From DASQFQ01 sp963730115 (GTDB taxonomy: Bacteria > Actinomycetota > Thermoleophilia > Solirubrobacterales > Solirubrobacteraceae), in NCBI GenBank assembly GCA_963730115.1, contig CAVSQM010000012.1, forward strand, positions 186,001-250,000: DNA of 64,000 nt, read 5' to 3'. Positions within the stretch are counted from its first letter, which is position 1, and each line of letters begins with the position of its first letter. The notes under the pieces were generated by a model that ran no database searches, was not told the DNA's origin, and was given only the letters and a program-made list of their open reading frames with translations. Made by a program: the position numbers and the translations under genes. Shown here piece by piece: positions 8,102 through 16,635 of this stretch.

Positions 8102-8794
8102 GTGGTCATCGCCGGCCGGCGGGCGCTCGTGACGGGCGCGGGGATCGGGACCGGCCGCGCGATCGCGCTGGCGCTCGCCGCGGCGGGCGCCGAGGTCGTG
8201 GCGTCGGACGTCGACGAGGCGGGCGGCGCGAAGACCGCCGCGGACTGCGGGGAGCGCGCCCGCTTCGTGCCCGCCGACCTCACGTCGCCCGACGACGTCC
8301 GGCGCCTGATCGACGCGGCCGAGCCGGCCATCCTCGTCAACAACGCCGGCGGCGGCGGTCATATCCCTCCGCACTTCCCCGAGGCGGCGCCGGCGCAGTG
8401 GGGCGCGTCGCTCGATCTCAACCTGCGGGCGCCCATGCTGGCGACGCAGCTCGCGCTGGAGCCGATGCGCCGCGCGGGGGAAGGCGCGATCGTCAACGTG
8501 GCCTCGACAGCGGGGCTCGGCTCGGAGCGCACGCCGTCGCCCGAATACGCGGCGGCGAAGGCCGGGCTGATCCGGTTCACCGCGGCGCTGGCGTCCGTCG
8601 ACGGCGTCCGCGTGAACTGCATCGTGCCCGACTGGATCGCGACCGAGCGGCTGACGGCCGAGGAGCGCGCGAGCGACCCTCCCCCGATCCCGCTCGCGAC
8701 GATCGCCGCCGAGGTGCTCCGGCTCGTCGCCGACGACTCGCTCGCGGGTCGCGCGGTGGTGATCTGGCGCGGCGAGGCGCCGCGCCTGCTCTAG
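8102..8794 (+). CDS. Short-chain dehydrogenase/reductase (SDR)
   Basis: 230-residue classical SDR. It has the NAD(P)-binding motif TGAGIGTGRAIA, acidic residue after strand 2 (VVASDVDEAGG) favouring NAD(H), NNAGGGG, the catalytic Ser in NVASTAG and YxxxK in YAAAKAG. The text around catalysis is complete, so the enzyme should be active; substrate unknown. Start GTG 8102 follows the stop of the arginase-family gene by two bases. Its stop shares the tetranucleotide CTAG with the convergent acetyltransferase gene. The loop before the active site (HIPPHFPEAAP) is unusual and may shape the substrate pocket. Confidence 0.88.
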   Translation: MVIAGRRALVTGAGIGTGRAIALALAAAGAEVVASDVDEAGGAKTAADCGERARFVPADLTSPDDVRRLIDAAEPAILVNNAGGGGHIPPHFPEAAPAQWGASLDLNLRAPMLATQLALEPMRRAGEGAIVNVASTAGLGSERTPSPEYAAAKAGLIRFTAALASVDGVRVNCIVPDWIATERLTAEERASDPPPIPLATIAAEVLRLVADDSLAGRAVVIWRGEAPRLL

Positions 8795-9291
8795 CGGCCC
8801 TCGAAGCGCGAGAGGTAGAGCCAGGTCGGGCGGTAGCCGCGGCGCTCGTAGAGGCGGGCGGCGCCGGTGTTGCCGGGGAGCAGGCCGAGGATGAGGTCGT
8901 TCACGCCGTCGTCCCGCAGCGCCTCCTCCAGCCCGTCGAGCAGGCGGCCGCCGAGCCCGCGGCCGCGGTGCTCGGGCAGCACCGCGAGCGACTCGATCTC
9001 GCCGATCCGGTCGCCGGTGACCCAGGTGTCGGCGGCCCACGTCTCGTCGACGGCCATCACGTGCGCGAGGCCGTAGCCGACGAGCGCGCCGCCGGCGCTC
9101 GCGAGCAGCAGCACCGTGTCCGGCTTGGCCAGCAGCTCGGCATAGAACGCGCTCCGCACCGCCCACGTCGTCGCGTCGTCGACGTACGGCGCGAGCTCGG
9201 GCATCGACTCGACGTGCCGGTGGTGGACGGCCACCCACAGCGGCTCGAGCAGCGGCAGGTCGGCGGCGCCGCCGCGCCGGATGTCGGTCAT
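8791..9291 (-). CDS. GNAT-family N-acetyltransferase
   Basis: 166-residue GNAT acyltransferase using acetyl-CoA. The N-terminal start IRRGGAADLPLLEPLW is typical. The CoA pyrophosphate loop is seen as ESLAVLPEHRGRGLGGRLLD (Q/R-x-x-G-x-G/A), and the C-terminal motif B is GNTGAARLYERRGYRP. Start ATG 9291 lies just inside the end of the HD-domain gene (stop at 9288), so the genes overlap by four bases and are likely co-translated. The acceptor substrate is not predictable. Confidence 0.9.
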   Translation of the reverse strand: MTDIRRGGAADLPLLEPLWVAVHHRHVESMPELAPYVDDATTWAVRSAFYAELLAKPDTVLLLASAGGALVGYGLAHVMAVDETWAADTWVTGDRIGEIESLAVLPEHRGRGLGGRLLDGLEEALRDDGVNDLILGLLPGNTGAARLYERRGYRPTWLYLSRFEGR

Positions 9292-9866
9292 CGCCGCCGG
9301 GCGTCGAGCTCCGCGTAGCGCCGCTCGAACGCCCGCACGGACTCCTCGGGCGACCACGCGGTGAGCTCGAGGTCGAGCGGCTCGACGCCGTCGAGCTCCG
9401 GCCAGTGCCAGTTCTCGGCGCTGAAGGCGCGGCGCTCGGTGGCGAGGAGGGCGCGGTCGGCGCGCTTGACCTCCGGCACCTCGGCCTTGATCCGGAAGCG
9501 GTCGCGGATCGCCCGCTCGAGGTCCTGCTCGGCCGCCTTGAACTGCGCGCCGAGGGCGCTGCGGTGCTTGAGCGGGTGCGGCATGTCGCCCAGGTAGGCC
9601 TCGCTGGCGTCGTGCATGAGGGCGGCGAAGACGTCCTCGGCGTCGCCGCCCCGCTGCTCGACGAGCTCGGACACGATCACCGAGTGCTGCGCGACCGAGT
9701 AGAAGACGCGGCAGTGCCCGCCGAAGCGGCACAGGTTGCCCAGCGCGCGGGCGATGTCGGCCGGGTCGAGCTGGTCGGGGTCGGGGTCGAACGGGTTGAC
9801 GCGGCGGCCCGACACCGTCTGCAGGAACGGGCCGGGTGCGGGCGCGGCGAGGTCGGGCTCGGCCAT
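9288..9866 (-). CDS. HD-domain phosphohydrolase, YfbR-like
   Basis: 192-residue metal-dependent HD-superfamily hydrolase resembling 5'-deoxynucleotidase YfbR. Motifs run in order: His in GGHCRVFYSVAQHSVIVS, the HD pair in ALMHDASEAYLGDMPHPLK, and a C-terminal acidic helix region (KRADRALLATER). YfbR-type enzymes cleave dNMPs, but related proteins have other nucleotide substrates. I chose ATG 9866; an in-frame GTG at 9887 overlaps the stop of the upstream HATPase gene as GTGA and would add seven residues, which may be the true coupled start. It lies between HATPase and GNAT genes on the same strand. Confidence 0.82.
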   Translation of the reverse strand: MAEPDLAAPAPGPFLQTVSGRRVNPFDPDPDQLDPADIARALGNLCRFGGHCRVFYSVAQHSVIVSELVEQRGGDAEDVFAALMHDASEAYLGDMPHPLKHRSALGAQFKAAEQDLERAIRDRFRIKAEVPEVKRADRALLATERRAFSAENWHWPELDGVEPLDLELTAWSPEESVRAFERRYAELDARRR

Positions 9867-9883
9867 CGGGACCACGGTAGTGG

Positions 9884-10306
9884 TCACGCGCGGCCGAGCG
9901 GCACGTCGCACCACACGCGCGTGCGGCCGGCGGCGTCGCGCTCGACGCCCCACGCCTCCGACAGGCGGTCGACGAGCGCGAGGCCGTGGGGGCTCGGAGC
10001 GTCCGGGTGTCGCGGGGTGCCGCGCGAGCCCAGGCGCGTGCCCGCGTCGCTGACCTCGATGTGCACGCAGCCCTCACGCACCTCGACGTCGACCGCGACC
10101 AACTCCCCCGGCCCGGTCGCCGCGTGCTCGACGCTGTTGGTCACCAGCTCGCTCACCACGAGCGCCACGTCACGCGCGGCCGCCGCGCTCAGGTGGTCGC
10201 CGAGCGCCTCGAGCACCGCCGTCCGGGCCTGGCGCGGCGCCTGGGCACCACCGGCGATCTCGAGCGACAGGGCCGGGACAGGCTCCTCGTTCGCCACGGT
10301 CACCAT
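9884..10306 (-). CDS. HATPase-domain anti-sigma factor/serine kinase-like protein
   Basis: 140-residue single GHKL ATPase domain of the SpoIIAB/RsbW type (HATPase_c_2). The N box is VVSELVTNSVEHA, the G1 box VSDAG and the G2 region HGLALVDRLSEAWG. Proteins of this size either bind and phosphorylate STAS antagonists or act as stand-alone anti-sigma factors. The STAS and SpoIIE genes at 2021-3205 are possible partners but are not linked. ATG 10306 was chosen; an upstream ATG at 10345 would extend by 13 unlikely residues. Confidence 0.85.
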   Translation of the reverse strand: MVTVANEEPVPALSLEIAGGAQAPRQARTAVLEALGDHLSAAAARDVALVVSELVTNSVEHAATGPGELVAVDVEVREGCVHIEVSDAGTRLGSRGTPRHPDAPSPHGLALVDRLSEAWGVERDAAGRTRVWCDVPLGRA

Positions 10307-10410
10307 TGTTACGGCTTCCGTCCCAGGAACCCCCCAGGAAGCCACCAGCCCGACCCCAGCGCGCGGCGGTGGACTGTGGCCATGTCCTCCAGCCTCCGAA
10401 GGGACCCCGC

Positions 10411-10836
10411 ATGAGACTCCTCGTGATCACCAACGAGACCGCCGAGGGCGACGCCCTCCACGACGCGATCCGCGAGCTCGGGTCCGGCCCGGGCGACGAG
10501 GTGATGGTCGTCGCGCCCGCGCTGAACTCGCGCATCCGCCACTGGATGTCGGACGAGGACGACGCGCGCGCGGCGGCCGCCGAGCGGCTCGAGCGCTCGC
10601 TCGAGCGCTTGCGCGATGCCGGCGTGAACGTCTCCGGCCACGTCGGCGACGCCGACCCGCTCCAGGCGATCGCCGACGCGCTCGCGATCGTGCCCGCCGA
10701 CGAGCTGCTGATCGCCACCCACCCGGAGGAGCGCTCGCACTGGCTCGAGCGCGACCTCGTCACGCGCGCGTGCGTGAGCTTCGACCTCCCGGTCGCGCAC
10801 CTCGTCGTGCACGTCCGGGAGCTCGCCGCGGCCTAG
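10411..10836 (+). CDS. Universal stress protein-like small Rossmann protein
   Basis: 141-residue protein with a Usp-like alpha/beta fold. It starts with strand MRLLVITNET and an acidic helix (GDALHDAIREL), then VMVVAPALNSRIRHW, a charged helix rich in Glu and Arg (AAAAERLERSLERLRDAG), and VSGHVGDADPLQAIADAL. The closing block LLIATHPEERSHWLERDLV replaces the usual GxxGxxxxxxxxGS nucleotide loop, so ATP binding is doubtful. Relatives are widespread in actinobacteria as uncharacterised proteins. ATG 10411 was chosen because upstream codons overlap the divergent HATPase promoter region. Confidence 0.75.
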   Translation: MRLLVITNETAEGDALHDAIRELGSGPGDEVMVVAPALNSRIRHWMSDEDDARAAAAERLERSLERLRDAGVNVSGHVGDADPLQAIADALAIVPADELLIATHPEERSHWLERDLVTRACVSFDLPVAHLVVHVRELAAA

Positions 10837-10916
10837 CGGTACTCCGGGTTCGGGTACACGGCCACCTCTCCTGACACGGCCTCAACCTTTCGTCACCAGC
10901 CGCCGATGCGATCGGC

Positions 10917-11934
10917 GTGACGCCTGACCCGTCCCGCAGGGTTGTCGCCCGGGAGCTGGCCCCGTTCGCACTCGCGACGCTGGTCGCGTTCGTGCTCGTG
11001 CCGATCGGCTCCGCCCCGCGCTGGGGCGAGTACGCCGTCGCGCTCGCCCTCATGCTCGCCGCCCTGGCCGGCACGGTGCTGACGCGCGGGCTCGCCCTGC
11101 CCGCGGTCGCGCGCTTGGTGCTGCCGGTCGCCTTCCTCGCCGGCGCGGCGCTGCTGCGCGACTCCGGCGGCGGCACCAACACCGGCGTCGCGATCCTGTC
11201 GATGCTCCCGGTGTTCTGGGTCGCGCTGCACGGCACGCGGCTCGAGCTCGCGGTCATGGTGTTCGGCGTCGGCGCGTTCTTCGCGCGTGCCGATCGCGCT
11301 GGTCGGCGCACCCGCCTATCCCGTCGCCGGGTTGCGCACCGCCGCGCTCTACATGCTGGTCGCCGGCCTGATCGGCGAGACCGTCCAGCGGCTCGTCGCC
11401 GAGGTGCGGACGCAGGCCGCGGTCGGGCAGCGGCAGGCGCTGACCGACGCGCTGACCGGCGCCGGCAACCGCCGCGCGTGGGACCAGTGGCTCGAGCTCG
11501 CCGTCCGCGGCGGGCGCGACGAGCCGTTCGCGATCGGCGTCCTCGACCTCGATCACTTCAAGGCGTTCAACGACGAGCACGGCCACGGCGCCGGCGACAC
11601 GCTGCTGATCGCCTGCGCCGACGCCTGGCAGGCGGAGCTGCGGCCCGGCGACCAGCTCGCTCGCATCGGCGGCGAGGAGTTCGCCGTCCTCCTGCCCTGC
11701 ACGACCGACGAGGGCGCACTCGCGGTGGTGCGCAGGCTGGCGGGCGCCACGCCGGGCGGCCAGACGTGCTCGGGCGGCATCGCGGAGTGGAACGGCGTCG
11801 AGCCCGCGTCGGCGCTGCTGCGTCGGGCCGACGGCGCGCTCTACGCGGCCAAGCGCGCCGGCCGCAACCGCGTCGAGGAGGCCGGCGAGGGCCGCTTCGC
11901 CCCCCGGGCCCGCACGGCGACCCCGCTGCGCTAA
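10917..11934 (+). CDS. GGDEF diguanylate cyclase with membrane sensor, frame broken by one extra base
   Basis: Makes the second messenger c-di-GMP from GTP. The N-terminal half has about six hydrophobic helices, two of them past the frame break (LVAGLIGETVQRL). The catalytic domain begins at DALTGAGNRRAWD. It has the metal-binding FAIGVLDLDHFKAFND and active loop RIGGEEFAVLL. An RxxD inhibition site (RPGD) sits five residues before GGEEF, so product feedback is expected. The frame shifts at 11286, where removing one C joins VGAFFA to VPIALVGAPAY. The two halves otherwise make one normal protein of about 338 residues. Start GTG 10917. Confidence 0.85.
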
Positions 11935-12065
11935 CCCCGCTTCCAGGCGCGGAACGCCGCCGGCCGGTGGCGATCACACTGCGCATCCTCTTCGAGGAGC
12001 GTCCGCGCGTCATCACCCGGCGGCTTTTCACCCGGGTGAAATGCCGGTACGGTCGGCGCGGACCC

Positions 12066-14300
12066 GTGAGTACCGACGTCCTGGCGCAGCCGCCTCGTCT
12101 CGTGTGGACCAAGCTCCACGCACCCGTGCGCCGGGAGCACGTCCCGCGCGTGCCGCTGCTCACCGAGCTGGCCGGGTCGCCGCGGCGGCTCGTGCTCGTG
12201 CGCGCGCCGGCGGGCTGGGGCAAGTCGGCGCTGCTCTCGGACTGGTCGGCGTGGGAGCCGGAGCAGCGGCCGTTCGCGTGGCTCGGGCTCGACGCGGGCG
12301 ACAACGACCCGCTGCACTTCCTGCTCTACCTGGTCGAGGCGCTGCGCACGTTCGACCCCGACATCGGCGCGAGCTCGCTGCCGATGCTGCTGGCCCCCGG
12401 CGTCGACCTCGTCGACGAGGCGCTGCCGGTGCTCGTCGACGAGCTGCGCGGGCTGCCCGAGTGCGTGCTCGTGCTCGACGACTACCACGCGATCGAGCAC
12501 CCGGAGATCCACCGCGCGGTCGAGTTCGTCCTCGACCTCGGGCCGCCGGCGCTGACGCTCGCGGTGGCCACGCGCACGCAGCCGCCGCTGCCGGTCGCGC
12601 GCCTGCGCGCGCGTGGAGACCTCCTGGAGCTCGACGCCGACGCGCTGCGCTTCTCGGCCCGCGAGGCCGAGGTGCTGCTCAACGACCTGCACGCGCTCGC
12701 GCTCGACGAGGCGACGGTCGCGCGACTGCACGAGCGCACCGAGGGCTGGGTCACCGGGCTCTTCCTCGCCGCGCTGTCGCTGCGCGGCCGCGACGACGCG
12801 CCGGCCTTCGTCGAGGACTTCGCGGGCGACGACCGCCACATCGCCGACTACCTGTGCGCCGAGGTGCTCGAGCAGCAGCAGCCGGCCATGCGCGACTTCC
12901 TGCTGCGCACCGCGATCCTCGACCGCTTCTGCCCGCGGCTGTGCGAGGCGGTCACCGGCGCGGGCGGCGGAGCGCGGCTGCTGTCGGAGCTCGAGCGCTC
13001 GAACCTGCTGCTCGTGCCGCTCGACACGCGGCGCGAGTGGTACCGCTATCACCACCTGTTCGGCGAGCTGCTGCGCAACGAGCTCGCCATCCACGAGCCC
13101 GGCGCCTCGCCCGCGCTGCACCGGCGCGCGGCGGTCTGGCTGCTCGCGGAAGGCTTCGTCTCCGAGGCCGTCCAGCACCGGATCGAGGCCGGCGACCGCG
13201 CCGAGGCGGGCGAGCTGATCGCCCAACACTGGCCGACGACGCTGCTCACCACGGCCGGGGACCGCACGATCGAGCGCTGGCTGTGGGCGCTCGGCGGCGA
13301 CGCCATCCGGGCCGACGTGCGGCTGTGTGTCGCGCGCTGCTTCGTCGGGCTCAGCCTCGGGCGGATGGGCGAGGTCGAGCGGTGGCTCGCGGCCGCCGAG
13401 GTGGCGCCGCTGCCGGCGCCGTTCCGCGACGGCACCGCCTCGGTCGCGGGCGCGCTCGCGCGCGTGCGCGCGGCGTACCTGTGGCAGGTCGGTGATGCGA
13501 CCGGCGCCCTCGCCGCCGGCCACGAGGCGCGCGAGGCGGAGGCGGGCACCCCGTGGGAGGCGATCGGCGTCGCCTGCGTCGGGCTCGCGAACGTCGCCGT
13601 CGAGGCGTGGCCGGAGGCCCGGCACTGGATGGGCGAGTACGCCCGGCTCGGCGAGGCGTTCGGGCTGCACCTCAACCACGCGTCGGGGCTCAGCACGGTG
13701 GCGGCCTGCCACGCCGAGGAAGGCGACTTCGCAGCCGCCGAGCGCGCCGCCGCGGCGGCGTTGGAAGTGGCCGCGACACACGGCATCGACGAGCACTGGT
13801 GCATGGCCCACGCCCACCTCGCACGCGGCCTCGTGTGGCAGCAGCGCGGCGACCTGATCAGCGCGGCCGGCGATCTCGAGCGCGCCGTCGAGCTGTCGCG
13901 GCGCGGCGCCGGGCCGGTCTCCACCGCCTGGGCGTTGCTGCGGCTCGCGGGCGCGCTGGCCGCGGGCGGCGACCGCGCCACCGCCCGCGAGCGGCTCGCC
14001 ATGGCGCTCGGCGCGCTCCACGGCGCCGCCGACCCGGGCACCTTCCCCGTGCGCGTGGCGCAGGCCGGTCGCGCGCTGGCCGCGCGCTCGCGCGAGCTCG
14101 CTCCCGGCGAGCCGCTCTCGGATCGCGAGCTGGGCGTGCTGCGCGAGCTTGCGGGCCCGCTCTCGCAGCGCCAGATCGGCGAGGAGCTCTACGTCAGCGT
14201 CAACACGGTGAAATCGCACACCAAGAGCATCTTCCGCAAGCTCGGGGCCTCATCCCGCGAGGAGGCCGTCGGCCGGGCGCGGGAGCTCGGGCTCCTCTGA
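12066..14300 (+). CDS. Large LuxR-family regulator of the MalT/LAL type
   Basis: 744-residue ATP-dependent transcription activator. The N-terminal STAND NTPase has the Walker A VRAPAGWGKSALLSDW and Walker B CVLVLDDYHAI. The winged region (RLHERTEGWVTGLFLAAL) and (YRYHHLFGELLRNEL) is typical of MalT-like proteins. A TPR-like helical sensor array fills residues about 380-660. The C-terminal LuxR helix-turn-helix is LSDRELGVLRELAGPLSQRQ, then VSVNTVKSHTKSIFRKLGA. GTG 12066 was chosen because the family starts with a short lead to the TKLHAPxxR motif, here WTKLHAPVRR. The inducer and targets are unknown; no metabolic operon is directly attached. Confidence 0.9.
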   Translation: MSTDVLAQPPRLVWTKLHAPVRREHVPRVPLLTELAGSPRRLVLVRAPAGWGKSALLSDWSAWEPEQRPFAWLGLDAGDNDPLHFLLYLVEALRTFDPDIGASSLPMLLAPGVDLVDEALPVLVDELRGLPECVLVLDDYHAIEHPEIHRAVEFVLDLGPPALTLAVATRTQPPLPVARLRARGDLLELDADALRFSAREAEVLLNDLHALALDEATVARLHERTEGWVTGLFLAALSLRGRDDAPAFVEDFAGDDRHIADYLCAEVLEQQQPAMRDFLLRTAILDRFCPRLCEAVTGAGGGARLLSELERSNLLLVPLDTRREWYRYHHLFGELLRNELAIHEPGASPALHRRAAVWLLAEGFVSEAVQHRIEAGDRAEAGELIAQHWPTTLLTTAGDRTIERWLWALGGDAIRADVRLCVARCFVGLSLGRMGEVERWLAAAEVAPLPAPFRDGTASVAGALARVRAAYLWQVGDATGALAAGHEAREAEAGTPWEAIGVACVGLANVAVEAWPEARHWMGEYARLGEAFGLHLNHASGLSTVAACHAEEGDFAAAERAAAAALEVAATHGIDEHWCMAHAHLARGLVWQQRGDLISAAGDLERAVELSRRGAGPVSTAWALLRLAGALAAGGDRATARERLAMALGALHGAADPGTFPVRVAQAGRALAARSRELAPGEPLSDRELGVLRELAGPLSQRQIGEELYVSVNTVKSHTKSIFRKLGASSREEAVGRARELGLL

Positions 14301-14316
14301 GCCCTAGTCTCGGCCG

Positions 14317-14943
14317 GTGCTCGGGCGTTCCATCGCCGCCGTCTTGATCGTCGTGGTGGTCGTTCTCGCCGGGGTGTGGGTGACCGGCGCGCTGATCACG
14401 AACGAGTTCGAGGTCGCGATGCTGCTGACGGGCGCGTGGTTCGCGGTGGCCGGGCTCGCCTGCCTCGGGGTCGCGGCCAAGCGCCGCTCGCTGCGGTGGC
14501 CGGTGCTCGGGGCCTACGTGGTGACGGTGGCGGTCTGCGGCGCCTACCTCGGCCGCTCACAGTTCTTCGATTCCGAGGTCGACGAGCAGGTCGCCGCCGC
14601 GGGGACGGGCGCGGCGACGCTCGCCTCGGGCACGTTCGAGCCGGTGGCGCACGCGGCGCGCGGCACCGCGACGGCGCTGGAGCTCGACGGCGGCGACCGG
14701 GTGCTCACGCTCACCGGCTTCGAGGTCGACAACGGGCCCGACCTGCGGCTCTACCTGGTGGCCGGGCCGGCGCGCACCGAGGCTGAGGTCGACGACTACG
14801 TCGACCTCGGTGCGCTGAAGGGCAACGTCGGCGACCAGCAGTACCGGATCCCGGACTCGGTCGACCTCGAAGGCTCCACGACGGTCGTCGTGTGGTGCCG
14901 GGCGTTCTCCGTGCTCTTCACTCGGGCACCATTGGCGGCATGA
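14317..14943 (+). CDS. DM13-domain membrane-anchored protein
   Basis: 208 residues. Three hydrophobic helices lie at about 4-24, 29-50 and 59-78. An exported DM13 domain follows from about residue 105: SGTFEPVAHAARGTATALEL, then FEVDNGPDLRLYLVAGP, and VVVWCRAFSVLF with the conserved cysteine near the C-terminus. DM13 domains are thought to take part in electron transfer or redox reactions at the cell surface. Start GTG 14317. The stop overlaps the cupin gene as ATGA, so the two are coupled. Confidence 0.85.
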   Translation: MLGRSIAAVLIVVVVVLAGVWVTGALITNEFEVAMLLTGAWFAVAGLACLGVAAKRRSLRWPVLGAYVVTVAVCGAYLGRSQFFDSEVDEQVAAAGTGAATLASGTFEPVAHAARGTATALELDGGDRVLTLTGFEVDNGPDLRLYLVAGPARTEAEVDDYVDLGALKGNVGDQQYRIPDSVDLEGSTTVVVWCRAFSVLFTRAPLAA

Positions 14944-15329
14944 GCTCTGACTACACGCGCGTGAACCTCCTGGAGATCGACGACTCGGTGGCCGGCCGGG
15001 CCGAGGGTGTCGAGGGGCGCTTCGGCCGCGGGCCGATGGGCGCCCGCGACATCGGCGTGAGCCACTGGCGCTACGCGCCGGGCTTTCGCAGCCCCATGGG
15101 CCACAGCCATCGCGAGCAGGAGGAGGCGTACCTCGTCGTCTCCGGCTCCGGCGAGATGCTGCTCGACGACGAGGTGATCGAGCTGGGGCAGTGGGATCTC
15201 GTGCGGGTGGCGCCGCAGGTGGTGCGCGCGTTCGCGGCCGGCTCCGACGGCCTGGAGATCGTGGCGGTCGGCGGGCCGAAGCCGGAGGGCGGCGACGGGC
15301 AACCGGGCGAGGTGAGCTGGCCCCTCTAG
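14940..15329 (+). CDS. Single-domain cupin protein
   Basis: 129-residue cupin. Motif 1 is seen as PMGHSHREQEEAYLVVSGSG (G-x5-H-x-H-x3,4-E-x6-G) and motif 2 as ELGQWDLVRVAPQVVRAFAA, where the usual second-motif His is replaced, so the metal site has three clear ligands (two His and Glu). The function of such stand-alone cupins ranges from isomerases to small-molecule binding. ATG 14940 overlaps the previous TGA. Convergent with the lipoprotein gene, sharing CTAG at 15326-15329. Confidence 0.85.
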   Translation: MSSDYTRVNLLEIDDSVAGRAEGVEGRFGRGPMGARDIGVSHWRYAPGFRSPMGHSHREQEEAYLVVSGSGEMLLDDEVIELGQWDLVRVAPQVVRAFAAGSDGLEIVAVGGPKPEGGDGQPGEVSWPL

Positions 15330-15832
15330 GCGCGGCGCTTGCCGCTCGGGCCGACCACCCACCAGTAGCCGCCGTTGAGGAAGACGTCGTGGCAGAGCAC
15401 CTGCCCCGGCCCTTCGTGGTCGTAGTAGTAGAGCGGCTGGCCGGCGTAGGTGACCTGGCGCCGGCCGTCGCGGCGCTTGATGGTGCCGAGCAGGCGCGCG
15501 CGGACGCCCTTGCCGGCGACGGGCTTGCCCTTGGTGTAGACCGGCGGCCAGGCCTCGGCGCACTCGCCGTAGCAGACGGTCTTGTTCTTCGGGTCGTTAT
15601 CGAAGATGTAGATCGCCTGCTTCTTGGCGCTGAAGAGCATGCTGCCGAACTCGGAGTCGCCGAGGACGATCCGCGTGCCCTTGCGCTTGGCCGTCGCGGC
15701 CGCGGTGGGGGTGGCAGTGGCGGAGGCCATCTCGGGCGTGGCGGTCGCGGCCGCGGTCGGTTCGTCCTTCTCGGCGCCGCACCCGGCGAGGGCGAGGAGC
15801 GCGCCGGCCGACAGGGTTGCGAGCCGCTTCAT
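15326..15832 (-). CDS. Secreted-repeat (COG4315) lipoprotein
   Basis: 168-residue predicted lipoprotein. The signal peptide MKRLATLSAGALLALAGC ends in the lipobox LAGC. A low-complexity Thr/Ala linker follows, then two copies of the lipoprotein repeat known from the COG4315 family: GSMLFSAKKQAIYIFDNDPK with CYGECAEAWPPV, and QPLYYYDHEGPGQVLCHDVF with GGYWWVVGPSG. The repeats carry conserved Cys and aromatic residues; role unknown, often found with redox or copper-related proteins. ATG 15832 chosen; ATG 15844 is a near alternative. Confidence 0.87.
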   Translation of the reverse strand: MKRLATLSAGALLALAGCGAEKDEPTAAATATPEMASATATPTAAATAKRKGTRIVLGDSEFGSMLFSAKKQAIYIFDNDPKNKTVCYGECAEAWPPVYTKGKPVAGKGVRARLLGTIKRRDGRRQVTYAGQPLYYYDHEGPGQVLCHDVFLNGGYWWVVGPSGKRRA

Positions 15833-15894
15833 GCCGCCGATCATCTCAGCCGAATCTTGCCTGCGGATGACATCGGGCGCGGTAGCGTTCGCAC

Positions 15895-16635
15895 ATGTCG
15901 ATCGACGACCCCGCCGAGCTCGAAGGCATGCGCCGCGCCGGCGCCGTCGTGGCGCAGACGATCCGCGAGGTGCGTGCGCACGTCGCGCCCGGGGTGAGCA
16001 CGGCCGAGCTCGACCGTGAGGCCGAGCGGGTGTTCCGGCGGGCCGGCGCACGCTCCGGGCCGCAACTCGACTACGACTTCCCGGGCACGATCTGCATCAG
16101 CGTCGACGCCGAGGCCGTGCACGGGATCCCCGGGCCGCGGCGGCTGCGCAGCGGGCAGCTCGTCAAGCTCGACGTGACCGCCGAGCTCGACGGCTTCTAC
16201 GCCGACGCGTGCGTGACGGTCCCGGTCGGGGACGTCGAGCCGCGGCGGCGCCGGCTGATCTCGGCGGCGGAGATGGGCCTACGGCGTGGGATCGCGGCGG
16301 CGCGGGCGGGCGCGGCGGTCAACACGATCGGCGCGGCGGTCGAGCGCGCGGTGACCGGCCGCGGGTTCAGCGTCTGCCACGAGCTCACCGGGCACGGCAT
16401 CGGCCGCCGCATCCACGAGCCTCCGACGGTGGCGAGCGTCTACGACGCCGCGGCGCGCGAGCTCCTGACCGACGGGCTCGTGATCACCGTCGAGCCGATC
16501 GTGGCGGAGGGGCGCGGCGACGTGATCGGGCTGCCGGACGGCTGGACGGTCGTGACTCGCGACGGCTCCGCGGTCGCGCACGCGGAGCACACGATCGTCG
16601 TGACGGGCGGCGAGCCGCTCGTCCTCACCGGCTGA
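15895..16635 (+). CDS. map: Type I methionine aminopeptidase
   Basis: 246-residue cytosolic dimetal protease that removes the initiator Met from nascent proteins. All five metal ligands are visible in order: Asp in KLDVTAELDG and Asp in FYADACVTV, His in TGHGIGRRIHEP, Glu in TVEPIV and Glu in AHAEHTIVV. The early His in AEAVHGIPG is the substrate-binding histidine. It is a type Ia length without N-terminal extension. It is not in the usual ribosomal operon with secY/adk, so it may be a second copy. The 3' end overlaps the convergent FAD oxidoreductase by 11 bases. Confidence 0.93.
   Translation: MSIDDPAELEGMRRAGAVVAQTIREVRAHVAPGVSTAELDREAERVFRRAGARSGPQLDYDFPGTICISVDAEAVHGIPGPRRLRSGQLVKLDVTAELDGFYADACVTVPVGDVEPRRRRLISAAEMGLRRGIAAARAGAAVNTIGAAVERAVTGRGFSVCHELTGHGIGRRIHEPPTVASVYDAAARELLTDGLVITVEPIVAEGRGDVIGLPDGWTVVTRDGSAVAHAEHTIVVTGGEPLVLTG

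Noticed and set aside
11931..14219. 762-codon minus-strand frame opposite the LuxR-type regulator
   Set aside because: Composition is antisense shadow (Arg, Glu, Val, Gln-rich) with no motif, and the plus strand encodes an intact LuxR protein.
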